Assembly: GCA_017893485.1 (NCBI GenBank)
Contig: CM030362.1
Span: forward strand, 186,616,813-186,680,812
Source: Hemerocallis citrina
Lineage: Eukaryota > Streptophyta > Magnoliopsida > Asparagales > Asphodelaceae
Reading direction: 5' to 3'
DNA length: 64,000 bases
Part shown: in pieces, positions 28,201 to 34,394 of the stretch
Numbering within the stretch: position 1 is the first letter of the stretch
Layout of the letters: every line of letters starts with the position of its first letter
The notes under the pieces: generated by a model
What the model saw: the letters and a program-made list of their open reading frames with translations, nothing else
Databases searched by the model: none
Told to the model about the DNA's origin: nothing
Made by a program: the position numbers and the translations under genes

Positions 28201-28592
28201 AAATCCTTCTGAATCGTATTCACAATCAGAATAATCAAATCATGATCCTCGTTCAAGAACAGCGTCACCGCCAAGTAACCGGTTCTTTTCAACAAGAGGG
28301 AGTCGTCGTGCGTCATCTTGACGGCGTGGATGTAACCGAAAGAGGCGTCGTGGCCGAGCATCTCGACGTAGACGAGACGGAGGATGAACTCCTTCATTTT
28401 GCGGCGGGGAATGTCGGGATCAGAGATGCGGCGCTTTAGGGTTTCGATCTCGGAGAGGATGATGCGGTCCTCTTCCGATTTGGATCGGGATTCGCCGATG
28501 GATTTGACGAGGTCGAGGAAGTCCTTGGATTGGTTCCAGCCACCCTGCGAGCCCATGGCCAGCTCGCGGCCGATCGTCTTCAGCTGCTCCAT
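1273..28592 (-). CDS. AP4E: AP-4 adaptor complex large subunit epsilon (3' end outside window)
   Basis: Epsilon-adaptin is the large subunit of AP-4, a heterotetramer that sorts cargo at the trans-Golgi network (in plants, including vacuolar storage-protein receptors). Ten exons on the minus strand, all GT-AG and all ending on codon boundaries, encode the first 617 residues: 28592-27990, 15567-15382, 14668-14453, 14298-14188, 12631-12434, 12344-12213, 9129-9073, 8958-8833, 5005-4928 and 1416-1273. The product starts [18 protein letters not shown] and contains [36 protein letters not shown] and [20 protein letters not shown], which match plant AP-4 epsilon and not the gamma or alpha adaptins. 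This is the adaptin trunk of helical repeats. The hinge and ear, about 320 residues in Arabidopsis, are missing because the gene runs off the window. No stop or frameshift is seen, so it looks functional. Introns 1, 6, 8 and 9 are swollen, most of them by transposons. Confidence 0.95.
1417..3188 (-). other. AP4E intron 9, unassigned part with a GC-rich block
   Basis: The stretch 1925-2545 is abruptly GC-rich inside AT-rich flanks and holds overlapping long frames on both strands. On the minus strand it contains repeated 'aaaccctaa'-type motifs and Pro/Ser-rich frames, like a transposon or captured-gene leader. No splice-consistent coding sequence or known protein is visible. Its source is unknown. 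Confidence 0.4.
3046..3068. repeat. (G)23 homopolymer
   Basis: An uninterrupted run of 23 G within AP4E intron 9. Confidence 0.9.
3561..3594. repeat. (AT)n microsatellite
   Basis: About 17 AT units directly before the MITE. Confidence 0.9.
3595..3776. mobile_element. Hairpin-rich MITE inside the TRIM LTR
   Basis: About 182 bp bounded by imperfect inverted ends (AGGCAAAGCTCCATTGAAAAC and the complement of GGTTTTCCATGAAGCATTGC) in a TA-rich target. The interior holds nested perfect palindromes built on GGCCGTTGTT / AACAACGGCC. The superfamily is not resolved, since TA-rich flanks make the target duplication ambiguous. Confidence 0.65.
4071..4532. repeat. Right LTR of the TRIM-like element
   Basis: A 462-bp repeat starting TGTAACACCCCGAGCCCGGC and ending GAGGTATTACA. 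It includes an ACT/ATT trinucleotide run at 4422-4480. Confidence 0.75.
4422..4480. repeat. (ACT)n-(ATT)n microsatellite
   Basis: ACT/CTA units grade into ATT units inside the right TRIM LTR. Confidence 0.9.
4928..5005 (-). CDS. AP4E: AP4E exon 9 (residues 544-569)
   Basis: A 26-codon exon, from [20 protein letters not shown] to VEMLPE, with a GGACAG acceptor and a GTAATTTT donor. It lies between two introns of more than 3.5 kb. Confidence 0.94.
5472..5813. repeat. 171-bp tandem duplication in AP4E intron 8
   Basis: Two nearly identical adjacent copies, 5472-5642 and 5643-5813, each start CAGACACAAGTTCATAG and end TTCATAACATCGG. The near identity suggests a recent duplication. No coding potential is recognised. 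Confidence 0.92.
5994..6898 (+). mobile_element. Non-autonomous Helitron with captured gene-like leader
   Basis: The left end TCTATATAATAAAAC follows an A. The right end CTAGT is followed by a T. This is the A/T target with TC...CTRR(T) ends expected of plant Helitrons. A short stem, CCGT...ACGG, with CACGTG in the loop lies about 10 bp before CTAGT. The interior has a pyrimidine-rich leader with CT repeats, an 'agggtttttaag' motif and a GC-richer block with two copies of GGCGACTCCCCTC 50 bp apart, like a captured promoter and first exon. No helicase or replication-initiator gene is present. Confidence 0.7.
7276..8729. mobile_element. Copia-like solo LTR, 1.45 kb
   Basis: The segment starts TGTTGGTGTATGCCG and ends AAACCCAACA, giving TGTTGG/CCAACA inverted ends. 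It is flanked by near-identical 5-bp sequences, ATAAT (7271-7275) and ATAGT (8730-8734). It has no internal coding region, so it looks like a solo LTR left by LTR-LTR recombination. It lies within AP4E intron 8, about 100 bp from the exon 8 donor. Confidence 0.7.
8833..8958 (-). CDS. AP4E: AP4E exon 8 (residues 502-543)
   Basis: It has 42 codons, from [20 protein letters not shown] to ESDDTVK, with a GTCAG acceptor and a GTATTGG donor. The acidic stretch [10 protein letters not shown] is about three residues longer than the Arabidopsis equivalent. A Copia-like solo LTR begins about 100 bp into the following intron. Confidence 0.94.
9073..9129 (-). CDS. AP4E: AP4E exon 7 (microexon-like, residues 483-501)
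   Basis: A 57-bp exon, [19 protein letters not shown], between a TGTGCAG acceptor and a GTACTATG donor. It links SSA of exon 6 with [10 protein letters not shown] of exon 8 exactly as in other plants. Confidence 0.93.
9130..12212 (-). other. AP4E intron 6
   Basis: A 3.1-kb AT-rich intron. Short frames on both strands have no recognisable similarity or splice-consistent structure. A C-rich 'caccccacccccc' tract lies near 9961. No gene or bounded transposon is seen. Confidence 0.6.
12213..12344 (-). CDS. AP4E: AP4E exon 6 (residues 439-482)
   Basis: It has 44 codons, from [20 protein letters not shown] to DSQLRSSA. The donor is GTATGTGG directly after the GCT codon. The frame also reads through the donor (AVCGSYL), but the family continues AVESYL or AVDSYL, so the splice at 12213 is preferred. 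Confidence 0.94.
12434..12631 (-). CDS. AP4E: AP4E exon 5 (residues 373-438)
   Basis: It has 66 codons, from [20 protein letters not shown] to [10 protein letters not shown], with a TATAG acceptor and a GTAGATATT donor. The segment around [15 protein letters not shown] is highly conserved in AP large subunits. Confidence 0.95.
12632..14187 (-). other. AP4E intron 4
   Basis: A 1.56-kb intron with no recognisable gene. A 101-residue plus-strand frame at 12994-13299 looks spurious. It contains the 85-bp tandem duplication listed separately. Confidence 0.6.
13665..13834. repeat. 85-bp tandem duplication in AP4E intron 4
   Basis: Two identical adjacent copies (13665-13749, 13750-13834) begin CACTTGAGGATAAAATGAG and end AACCCAATTAT. 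Confidence 0.93.
14188..14298 (-). CDS. AP4E: AP4E exon 4 (residues 336-372)
   Basis: Short exon of 37 codons running from [20 protein letters not shown] to QLAVIDCLE, with a CAG acceptor and a GTAATGG donor. It is found by homology and splice signals, since no ATG-started frame marks it. Confidence 0.94.
14453..14668 (-). CDS. AP4E: AP4E exon 3 (residues 264-335)
   Basis: It opens [20 protein letters not shown] after a GCAG acceptor and ends TSKFLK before GTTAGTAC. It has 72 codons in phase 0. [14 protein letters not shown] is the conserved continuation of MPAPFIQ from exon 2. Confidence 0.96.
14669..15381 (-). other. AP4E intron 2
   Basis: A 713-bp intron; nothing recognisable inside. Confidence 0.6.
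15382..15567 (-). CDS. AP4E: AP4E exon 2 (residues 202-263)
   Basis: The acceptor TTGCAG ends at 15568 and the exon opens [20 protein letters not shown]. It ends MPAPFIQ before donor GTATTATG. There are 62 codons in phase 0, with strong identity to plant AP-4 epsilon. Confidence 0.96.
15568..17740 (-). other. AP4E intron 1, exon-2-proximal part
   Basis: AT-rich sequence with no supported gene. It includes a CT/AT microsatellite at 16218-16280. Short plus-strand frames near 16524-16841 and 17729-18159 show no recognisable family. Confidence 0.55.
16218..16280. repeat. (CT)n-(AT)n microsatellite
   Basis: About 27 CT units followed by AT units in AP4E intron 1. Confidence 0.93.
17741..18757. 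mobile_element. Non-autonomous TIR element (PIF/Harbinger-like ends) with captured gene fragment
   Basis: The left end is GGGGGGTGTATTCAATTCAG. The right end is rich in AAAATCCTAATTGAATAC-type motifs and finishes GTATAC plus a C run, so its complement starts GGGGGGTATAC. These ends resemble plant MITE families usually placed in PIF/Harbinger, although a clear TTA/TAA duplication is not visible on both sides. The middle (about 17990-18530) is GC-rich with gene-like frames in short pieces, as in elements that have captured host DNA. The source gene is not identified. Confidence 0.5.
18758..19251. other. Unassigned transposon-like remnant with TATA motif
   Basis: It contains CG-rich blocks (GCCCGGGCGGGG, ACCGCCCGGGTATGG), then an AT-rich stretch and 'cctataaatatatc' near 19188 before the Tat1 LTR begins. 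It reads like the promoter end of an old DNA transposon. No coding region is seen. Confidence 0.35.
19252..19815 (+). repeat. Tat1 5' LTR
   Basis: A 564-bp LTR from TGATATGGCTAAAAATAGG to AGCAGCTACA, with a TATA box (TATAAAT, 19552-19558). It corresponds to the Tat2 LTRs, which start TGATATGGCTAAAAATNGG and end GCAACA on the minus strand. Confidence 0.85.
19819..19836 (+). promoter_or_regulatory. Tat1 primer-binding site
   Basis: TGGCGCCGTCTGTGGAAA lies three bases after the LTR. It matches the primer site common in Tat/Ogre-type elements and the site in Tat2. Confidence 0.85.
20711..21226 (+). repeat. 258-bp in-frame tandem duplication inside Tat1 gag
   Basis: Units 20711-20968 and 20969-21226 both encode the block from RLDREE to ATLKK.ARKW. 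The period is 86 codons, so the frame is preserved. Tat2 lacks this whole region instead. Confidence 0.9.
21386..22033. mobile_element. Non-autonomous hAT element, 8-bp TSD GTCAAACG
   Basis: The ends CACTGTTTTAAAT and ATTTAAAACTATG form 13-bp inverted repeats with two mismatches. Perfect 8-bp duplications GTCAAACG lie at 21378-21385 and 22034-22041. The 648-bp interior is AT-rich with repeated 'cgaaat' motifs and no transposase. Its flanks are two halves of Tat1 gag, which confirms the boundaries. Confidence 0.92.
22672..26511 (+). pseudogene. Tat1 pol (protease-RT-RNase H-integrase), degraded
   Basis: The protease has [17 protein letters not shown] at about 22862-22915. Its frame stops at 23083 just before [11 protein letters not shown] motifs ([17 protein letters not shown] near 23630) are followed by many shifts, and the active-site strand reads VYVDMLVK near 23970 where Tat2 has VYVDDMLVK, so one catalytic Asp is lost. 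RNase H motifs include [13 protein letters not shown] and [11 protein letters not shown]. Integrase (25479-26273) retains CGSCQ, GMDLFG, TDNGTQF and NGQAENANR. The C-terminal part runs to a stop at 26511 after a shift. The polyprotein cannot be made intact. Confidence 0.85.
26700..27060 (+). repeat. Tat1 3' tandem repeats (about 105-113 bp, three copies)
   Basis: Each unit contains TTTTGCTACTTGCGAA, GAGCGAGTACGAAGTAG and CATTCGGAATTGCTCCCAC. The same repeat, in the same orientation relative to integrase, forms the 117-bp array in Tat2. Confidence 0.85.
27061..27363. other. AT-rich segment of AP4E intron 1
   Basis: It lies between the truncated Tat1 and the next LTR-like segment and contains a 'gtacccgcaccccgtacccg' motif. 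No gene is seen. Confidence 0.5.
27364..27921. mobile_element. Possible Copia-like solo LTR, 558 bp
   Basis: It starts TGTTGGTGTATG and ends CACCAACA, giving 8-bp inverted ends. It shares its first 12 bases with the solo LTR in intron 8. The flanking 5-mers (GTTTA, TGCAT) do not match, so insertion is not proven. It ends about 70 bp from the exon 1 donor. Confidence 0.45.
27990..28592 (-). CDS. AP4E: AP4E exon 1 (residues 1-201)
   Basis: ATG at 28592 opens the frame [11 protein letters not shown], as in other plant AP-4 epsilon proteins. The exon ends ...TTTAAGAAG followed by donor GTAATGACC at 27989. It encodes 201 whole codons covering the first adaptin helical repeats, with [18 protein letters not shown] near its end. 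This single large exon holds one third of the visible coding sequence and precedes a 12.4-kb intron. Confidence 0.96.
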
Positions 28593-28911
28593 CTATGGAT
28601 TGACGAGGGATCGAGATCTGGAGGGAGAGAGGGAGAGAGAAGTGGGAGCCTTTCTTATTTCTTCTTTCTTCTTTCTTTCCCTGTTCTCGTCCTTTTTTGT
28701 TATTTTGGTGGGGTGGGGTGCCGGGGGGGTTCGGATTTTAGTGAGGGGATAGGATAAGGAAAGGGGGTGGGGAGAGGGAGGTGGGGTCCACAGGGGTTTG
28801 GATTCGATGGGAGGGAGACGCTGGGTAATACGGAAGAGGTGAAAGGCGTGCCGCACGCTAAATCAGGTTTGTACCGGTATGGGTATCAAACAGAACGGAT
28901 ACGGTTAGTAT
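28593..28911 (-). promoter_or_regulatory. AP4E 5' leader and proximal promoter
   Basis: Upstream of the ATG the minus strand is rich in pyrimidine runs (CTCTCTCCCTCTC and TTTCTTCTTTCTT-type tracts), typical of plant 5' leaders. No clear TATA box is seen. The MULE boundary is only 329 bp above the start codon, so any promoter elements farther upstream have been moved away by 25.5 kb. Confidence 0.55.
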
Positions 28912-28920
28912 TTACTAGGA
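28912..28920. repeat. MULE target site duplication, left copy
   Basis: TTACTAGGA directly before the left terminal inverted repeat. The identical 9-mer follows the right end at 54456-54464. Confidence 0.93.
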
Positions 28921-29125
28921 GAATTTTTTACCAAACTATCTCACTTTTTGTAAGTATGTACGAAACTGTCCCCGTTTTAAAATTTAATATCAAAACATCC
29001 CTGTCGCTAACGGGGTTAACGAGTCTACTAGTTTTCTTAGTGTTAACCCCGTTAGCGTGGGTTGGGAGATAACATTTTTCCCCTTGAGTAAGAATTTGTA
29101 GAAAAACTCATCCAACATAGACTCA
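28921..29125. repeat. MULE left terminal inverted repeat, outer part
   Basis: It matches the complement of 54455-54250 with few differences. It contains two CGYTAACCCCGTTARCG-like palindromes. Tat2 interrupts it at 29126 and it resumes at about 46631. Confidence 0.92.
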
Positions 29126-29377
29126 TGTTGCTGCTGGATTCTGGTGTGGGGGCAATAGATGAGATTTGTAGGTTCGTGGGTAACTCGAACAGGCGGAACC
29201 CTTCTTCTTCCTTGTTGACTAGCTGACTCCTTGGTGCTCCCTTGAACCTGCACAAACGTTTGAGACACCGGGATGGATCCCGGCGACGAACGCTCCGGCG
29301 CTCAAATCAATACACAGAAAAAGTGAGGAGAAAGAGCTCAAGTATGCAAAGAGTGATCACCTTCAATAGTAGGAGGT

Positions 29378-29420
<43 letters not shown>

Positions 29421-29737
29421 GGTTTATAGTCGCCAAGGAGATCTTCTTCAGGATAAGGGTGAATCTCTACTTCCCGGTGTGGCTGGGTGGGGTTGGTTAC
29501 AATCATCCCCTCAAGATAGGGACAAGCCAGGATCTACTCCTATCCTGTCGGTCTGGTCCCTAACAGGTTGAGACCCGTTCTCTGCCAACCAGATCCGTTC
29601 ATGGGCCAGCGGGTTCAAAAGGGCCCGATACCCAATTCGGATCCGTCTGCGGATGAAATTACCATCCTGCCCCTGCGACTTCAAGATTCGTGCCCACTTT
29701 GAATGGTTCCGATTTAACCCCATTTTTAGCCATATCA
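29126..29737 (-). repeat. Tat2 3' LTR
   Basis: Reads TGATATGGCTAAAAATGGGG ... CAGCAGCAACA on the minus strand. It is longer than the 5' LTR mainly because of a G42 run (29378-29419) and a few small insertions. Confidence 0.9.
29378..29419. repeat. (G)42 homopolymer in the Tat2 3' LTR
   Basis: A run of 42 G where the 5' LTR has only GGAGGTTGGTGGG. Its exact length may be a sequencing or assembly estimate. Confidence 0.85.
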
Positions 29738-29752
29738 CGAGCCCCCACTCCC
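29738..29752 (-). promoter_or_regulatory. Tat2 polypurine tract
   Basis: GGGAGTGGGGGCTCG on the minus strand, directly before the 3' LTR; the expected plus-strand DNA primer. Confidence 0.8.
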
Positions 29753-30430
29753 AAAGACTATGTGTTACAGCCTTGTGGGAGTAGTTTTGTTGTTTTAAAG
29801 GCGTATGGGGTTTTATCGGAGTTCTCAAGGGCCGCTTGAATCCCGTTGGCGGGGTGACGGTATTTTCCTGAGCTAGTAGCATGCTCAAAGTTGCTTCTAG
29901 GTTGCTGTGGACCTTTAGTGATTTTTCCCGATTTTATATTATTTTTTCGAACCATTTATTCAATTTTGCAAAGCGATGATTTGCTTTCCGGGAGCACTAA
30001 TTAACCATTCTAGACAATAACTATTTATTCCGGTACTCAAAAATATTCCCCTGAATTTATAATTATTTTTAGAATTTTAAATTAATTTTCCTGAATTTTA
30101 ATAATTTTTTCGTAATTTTTTAAATAAATAATTCGAAATAATAATATTAAAAGGAAATTTAATTACCCATTTATGACGTGGCCGAATCTGTGCCCTTGAT
30201 CACGCTACGGCGAGTAATTCCAGAAGATCGGACGGCTGCCGAGAGGAGGGGGGAACTTGTCTGTTGGAAAGTCGGCAGCAATTGCCTTCGGAACAATCGC
30301 CGAGGTCTAGGTGAGCGACGCGTGGCTTCTGGACCCTTTCCGCTCCAGGCCCCTGGTCGTCGGTGGTCATTGAGTCCGAAAAGATTACCGAAGTCCAGGG
30401 AGACAACACATGGCATGTGGGCCCCTGCTA
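29753..30430. other. Tat2 3' non-coding DNA before the 99-bp array
   Basis: AT-rich to 30170, then GC-richer with a diverged start of the repeat family. No supported gene. Confidence 0.5.
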
Positions 30431-31432
30431 CTTCTCGCGTTTTCGACTTTGGTGGCAATCGAGTTCGGGGACGAATAGGAGAGCGCCACATGGCCAGTGG
30501 GTCCCAACCCCCATTGACTGGTTAACACATTTTCTTGCGTTTCGACATCGGTGGCAATCAACTTCGGGGACGAATACGAGAGCGCCACGTGGCCAGTGGG
30601 TCCCGGCCCCCGTTGACTGGTTAATGCATTTTCTTGCATTTCGACGTCGGTGGCAATCGACTTCAGGGACGGATAAGAGAGCGCCACGTGGCCTGTGGGT
30701 CCCAGACCCCGTTGACTGGTCAACGCATTTTCTTGCGTTTCGACGTCGGTGGCAAACGATTTCGGGGACGAATAGGAGAGCGCCACGTGGCCTGTGGGTC
30801 CCAGATCTCGTTGACCAGTCAATGCATTTTCTTGCATTTTGACGTCGGTGGCAATCGATTTCGAGGACGAATAGGAAAGCAATACGTAGCCAGTGGGTCC
30901 CAGACCTGTTGACTGGTCAACGCATTTTCTTGCATTTTGACGTCGATGGCGATCGAGTTTGGGAACGAATAGGAGAGCGCCACGTGGCCAGTGGGTCCCG
31001 ACCCCCGTTGATTGGTCAACGCATTTTCTTGCATTTCGACATCAATGGCAATCGACTTCGGGGACGAATAGGAGAGCGCCACGTGGCTTGTGGGTCCCAG
31101 ACCCGTTGACTGATCAACGCATTTTCTTGCGTTTCAACGTTGGTGGCAATCGAGTTTGTAGACGAATAGGAGAGCGCCACGTGGCCAGTGGGTCCCAGAC
31201 CCCGTTGACCGGTCAACACATTTTCTTGCATTTCGACGTCGGTGGCAATCGACTTCGGGGACGAATAGGAGAGCGCTAAGTGGCCAATGGGTCCCAGACC
31301 CCGTTGACTAGTCAACACATTTTCTTGTGTTTCGACGTCGGTGGCAATCGAGTCCGGGGACGAATAGGAGAGCGCCACGTGGCCAGTGGGTCCCAGCCCC
31401 CGTTGACTGGTCAACGCATTTTCTTGCATTTC
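30431..31432 (+). repeat. 99-bp tandem array with G-box and W-box motifs (10 copies)
   Basis: The conserved word GACGAATAGGAGAGCGCCAC recurs at 98-99-bp spacing ten times. Seven of the ten units hold a G-box inside GCCACGTGGC, a perfect palindrome, and most hold GTTGACTGGTCAAC or a close variant, an inverted pair of W-box cores. The 33-codon period creates long spurious frames on both strands. The array lies directly upstream of the TATA box and antisense ORF on the plus strand. Confidence 0.92.
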
Positions 31433-31506
31433 TTCACTAAATGGGCTGGGCTTTTATGCTCCTGGGGGCCTTTTGTCTCGGTAGGCGTGCCGCCAATCTC
31501 ACTCCC

Positions 31507-31513
31507 TATAAAT
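31507..31513 (+). promoter_or_regulatory. TATA box of the Tat2 antisense unit
   Basis: TATAAAT in CCCTATAAATC, about 75 bp after the 99-bp array and 170 bp before the first plausible ATG (31678). It is followed by a pyrimidine-rich leader. Confidence 0.65.
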
Positions 31514-31677
31514 CTTCACCCCCTCAGTCATTTGCTCATTTCACTCGTTTTTTACTCGGATGAGAATTTCACTCTATGAAAGCTTCTGGCGACTTTTCAC
31601 CGTCTTCCGACAAGTTTTCCGACCGTTGCTGTCAAATCAAGGTAACTCCATACTTAGTTTACTTTCGCTTTTTGAAA

Positions 31678-33844
31678 ATGTCTATCGAGCCTTTGACGAA
31701 GGAGACCTCCCCTCTTCTCGCGCCCGAGGCCTCTTCTAGTCAGATCCCCCCAATCGACAAGGGCAAGGCCATTATTGGGTAGACTTCGTTGGTTGTTGAG
31801 ACGAGAATCGAAGAAGATCAGAGGATGGGTGAGTTCGGAAGGTTGCCTGGGGTCCTGACAGGACTGCCGAGGGTTTGAGAGCTTCTGGGGGGACCAGGCG
31901 GAGCGGATAATGTATGGGATGGCTCGGAGCTTAGAGGAGAACGAGGCTAGAGAGACGTCTGAAGTGGAAGAGACGATCACCATCCTTACCAAGGAAGATT
32001 TAGCGAAGACCAGGGTATGCTTCCAGATCCCACGGGAGTTTGACTTAATGCTCCCCGGGCCAGGGGTGAGGCCCAACTCACCGATGCCCGTCGACATGTG
32101 CTTCTGGCCGGTCGACGCATTCTTGGTAGGGGTTTGGCTCCTGTTGCACCCCTTCGTCGCCGAGGTGCTGAGGTGGTTCCGTGTCAGCCCTGTTCAGTAT
32201 ATGCCGAACATGTGGAGGCTGATAAACAGGTTCATCCTACACTGTCAGGCGGCGAGTCTCGAGCCGAGGCTGAGCGTTCTCCGAACCGTGTACCGGATGC
32301 ATCAGCAGCACAAGGACGTATACTGATTCTACTTGGCTCCGAGGTTCGGGATGAAGTTGGTCAGCTATCCGGACTCCATCAAGCACTAGAAAGATAAGTA
32401 TTTTTTGATCCGAAGCCCGGTGCCATGGGGGATCCCCACGGCTTGGGTTGATTTAGTGCCGAAGAAGGTCAAGCAAAGCCCAACCCTCAGTACCGAGGAT
32501 GAGAAGACGGTTCGGACGCTACTCGATTGTCCGAAGTATGATTGGAAGGACCTGACTGAGGAGGCGCTATTCCGGGGGGGGGGGGGGGGGGTCTTAGCTC
32601 GATTAACCCCAGTACGGCTTTATTCAGTTTGTTTTATTTTATATCATGTTGAAAAAGTGTTTTTTTTCTTTTATTCTAACTTTTTTTCTTCGACAAAGTC
32701 AATGAACTTCGAAGACTTAGTGTCGCAGCGTGGGTCCCTGAGCAGCAAAGCCCCGAAGAAGAGGAAGCGAGTCGCGTTGAAGACTGCCCCGGAAGGGGTG
32801 CAAGCGCACCGCGCCGTAACGGAGCAGCAGGCGAGGCGGCCCCCCTTGGCTCCGAAGCCTCCGACCGCAACGTTGGCTTCGGCTTCGTCGAGCGCAGGGG
32901 CCTTTGCACTGTCGGAAGCCTTGGGGCTCGAAGCTCCGTCGTTGACTGCCGAAGCCGAGGTCTTCTTGACTGAAGAGCACAAGAAGATCTTTGTCCCGAA
33001 TTAGCAGGTCCGCAAGCTTGACGGGTTCCTCGACGACTTGTCAGCGTGCATGCAGGCAGTTCTTCACCTGGCGACACCGAAGGACGAAGCGGCAATGGAA
33101 GCAGGTAGCGTGGGGGACGACACGCTAGAGGTCGCGCGTTCGGCGATGTCGGTAAGCTTCAAAGTCCGAACTCTCCTTTGCCAAACACTTAGGAAAAAAA
33201 ATTCTAACTCTTTTTATTCGGCAGATTACTTGTCACTTCGGCCACTTGATGAAGAAGATAGCCGAGCAGGAGAAAGAGTTGTTGTCTGAGGCGGAGAAGG
33301 CTCGAGGCGAGAAGGCTCGGCTCGCCAAGGAGCTCGACAAGGCGAAGGCAAAGGCTGAGTCGAAGAACTTGAGGTTGACGCACCTCGAAGCTGTGGTCGC
33401 TAAGTTGGAGGCGGACAATGCTCGGCTTCTCAAGGCAGCTGAGGAGTCTGCCAAGGTCAAAGAGGATGCCGTAGCTGTGGTGAAATTGGAGGCGGCGAAG
33501 GAGGCCGAGGTGCAGGCCTCGGAGAAAGTGAAGAAGGCCGAGGAGCAGGCCTTGGAAAAGCAAAGGGATATCTGATCGTGAACATGGTGAAGGCGTATGC
33601 TCGAGCCATTGACGAGGTGAAGGCGAAGTTCCCTGAAGTTGATTGTGCCGGGATGCGTCTCTTTCCGGATCCCGTCCCCGGCTTCGACGGCATCTCGGAA
33701 GGTGAAGAAGAAGGCGAAGAAGAGGAGGAGACCGAGGTGGTCGAAGTTGACGAGGTTGGAGCCGAGGAAGAGGCTCCGTCGGAGGCCATGCCTCTGGCCA
33801 TCGTGGCCCCCGGGGAGGGTCCTTCAACCGAGGTCGACCCTTGA
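31678..33844 (+). pseudogene. Tat2 antisense ORF A: nuclear, coiled-coil protein, degraded
   Basis: Encoded opposite to gag-pol. Antisense ORFs in this position are known in Tat elements such as Grande1. ATG 31678 starts MSIEPLTKETSPLLAPEASS. The N-terminal domain at about 31910-32570 includes FLVGVWLLLHPFVAEVL and GIPTAWVDLVPKK, with in-frame stops near 32323 and 32389. A G18 run and a likely intron follow. The next exon (from about 32700) has SSKAPKKRKRVALK, a classical nuclear signal. Another intron precedes a Lys/Glu-rich coiled coil (33246-33575), and after a frame change comes the acidic tail GEEEGEEEEETEVVEVDEVG to 33844. An AATGAAA motif near 33934 may direct polyadenylation. The function is unknown. 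Confidence 0.7.
32574..32591. repeat. (G)18 homopolymer
   Basis: A run of 18 G at a probable exon-intron junction of antisense ORF A. Confidence 0.85.
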
Positions 33845-34019
33845 TCCGCCTTGCATCTTATTTCTTCTTTTTGTCTTTTGTTTATGTAGTGCTGAACTGT
33901 GGACTGGCCACCGCTTGTAATTTTTGAAATTTTAATGAAAACTTTTTTTTTGGACAAGTGTTGAGGTTCGGCCTTGAGTGAGGAAATTATTAGATAGGTA
34001 TATTACTTGTATTCTTCTT

Positions 34020-34350
34020 TGAACACTCGTTAGGACACTCTTTCGAACAAGTGTCGGAGCTCAGCATTGCTCTGAAACTCACTTTTTGAACGGGTGTTAA
34101 AACACTTTTGTGAACAAGTGTCGGAGTTCGGTACTGCTTTGAAACTCACTATTGAACGAGTGTTAAAACACTCTTTTGAACAAGTGTCGAAGTTCGGCAC
34201 TGCTTTGAAACTTGCTATTGAACGAGTGTTAAAACACTCTTTTGAACGAGTGTCGGAGTTCGGCACTGCTTTGAAACTTTCTATTGAACGAGGGTTAAAA
34301 CACTCTTTTGAACAAGTGTCAAAGTTTGGCATCGTTTTCAAATTTTGTAG
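34020..34350 (+). repeat. 66-bp tandem array (about five copies)
   Basis: GAACGAGTGTTAAAACACTC recurs every 66 bp (34088, 34154, 34220, 34286). GAGTGTT-AAAACACTC is itself nearly palindromic. It lies between the two antisense ORFs. Confidence 0.92.
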
Positions 34351-34394
34351 TTTTAGTTGTGCTCGAACTCAGTAGTTTCGCTTGGCCTTTTCAG

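Noticed and set aside
30363..31279. Long overlapping frames on both strands in the 99-bp array
   Set aside because: The repeat unit is a multiple of three without stops, so frames of 100-165 codons arise automatically. There is no start context or protein family.
30431..31432. CRISPR-like regularly spaced repeats
   Set aside because: Units are head-to-tail 99-bp copies without unique spacers, in a plant retrotransposon.
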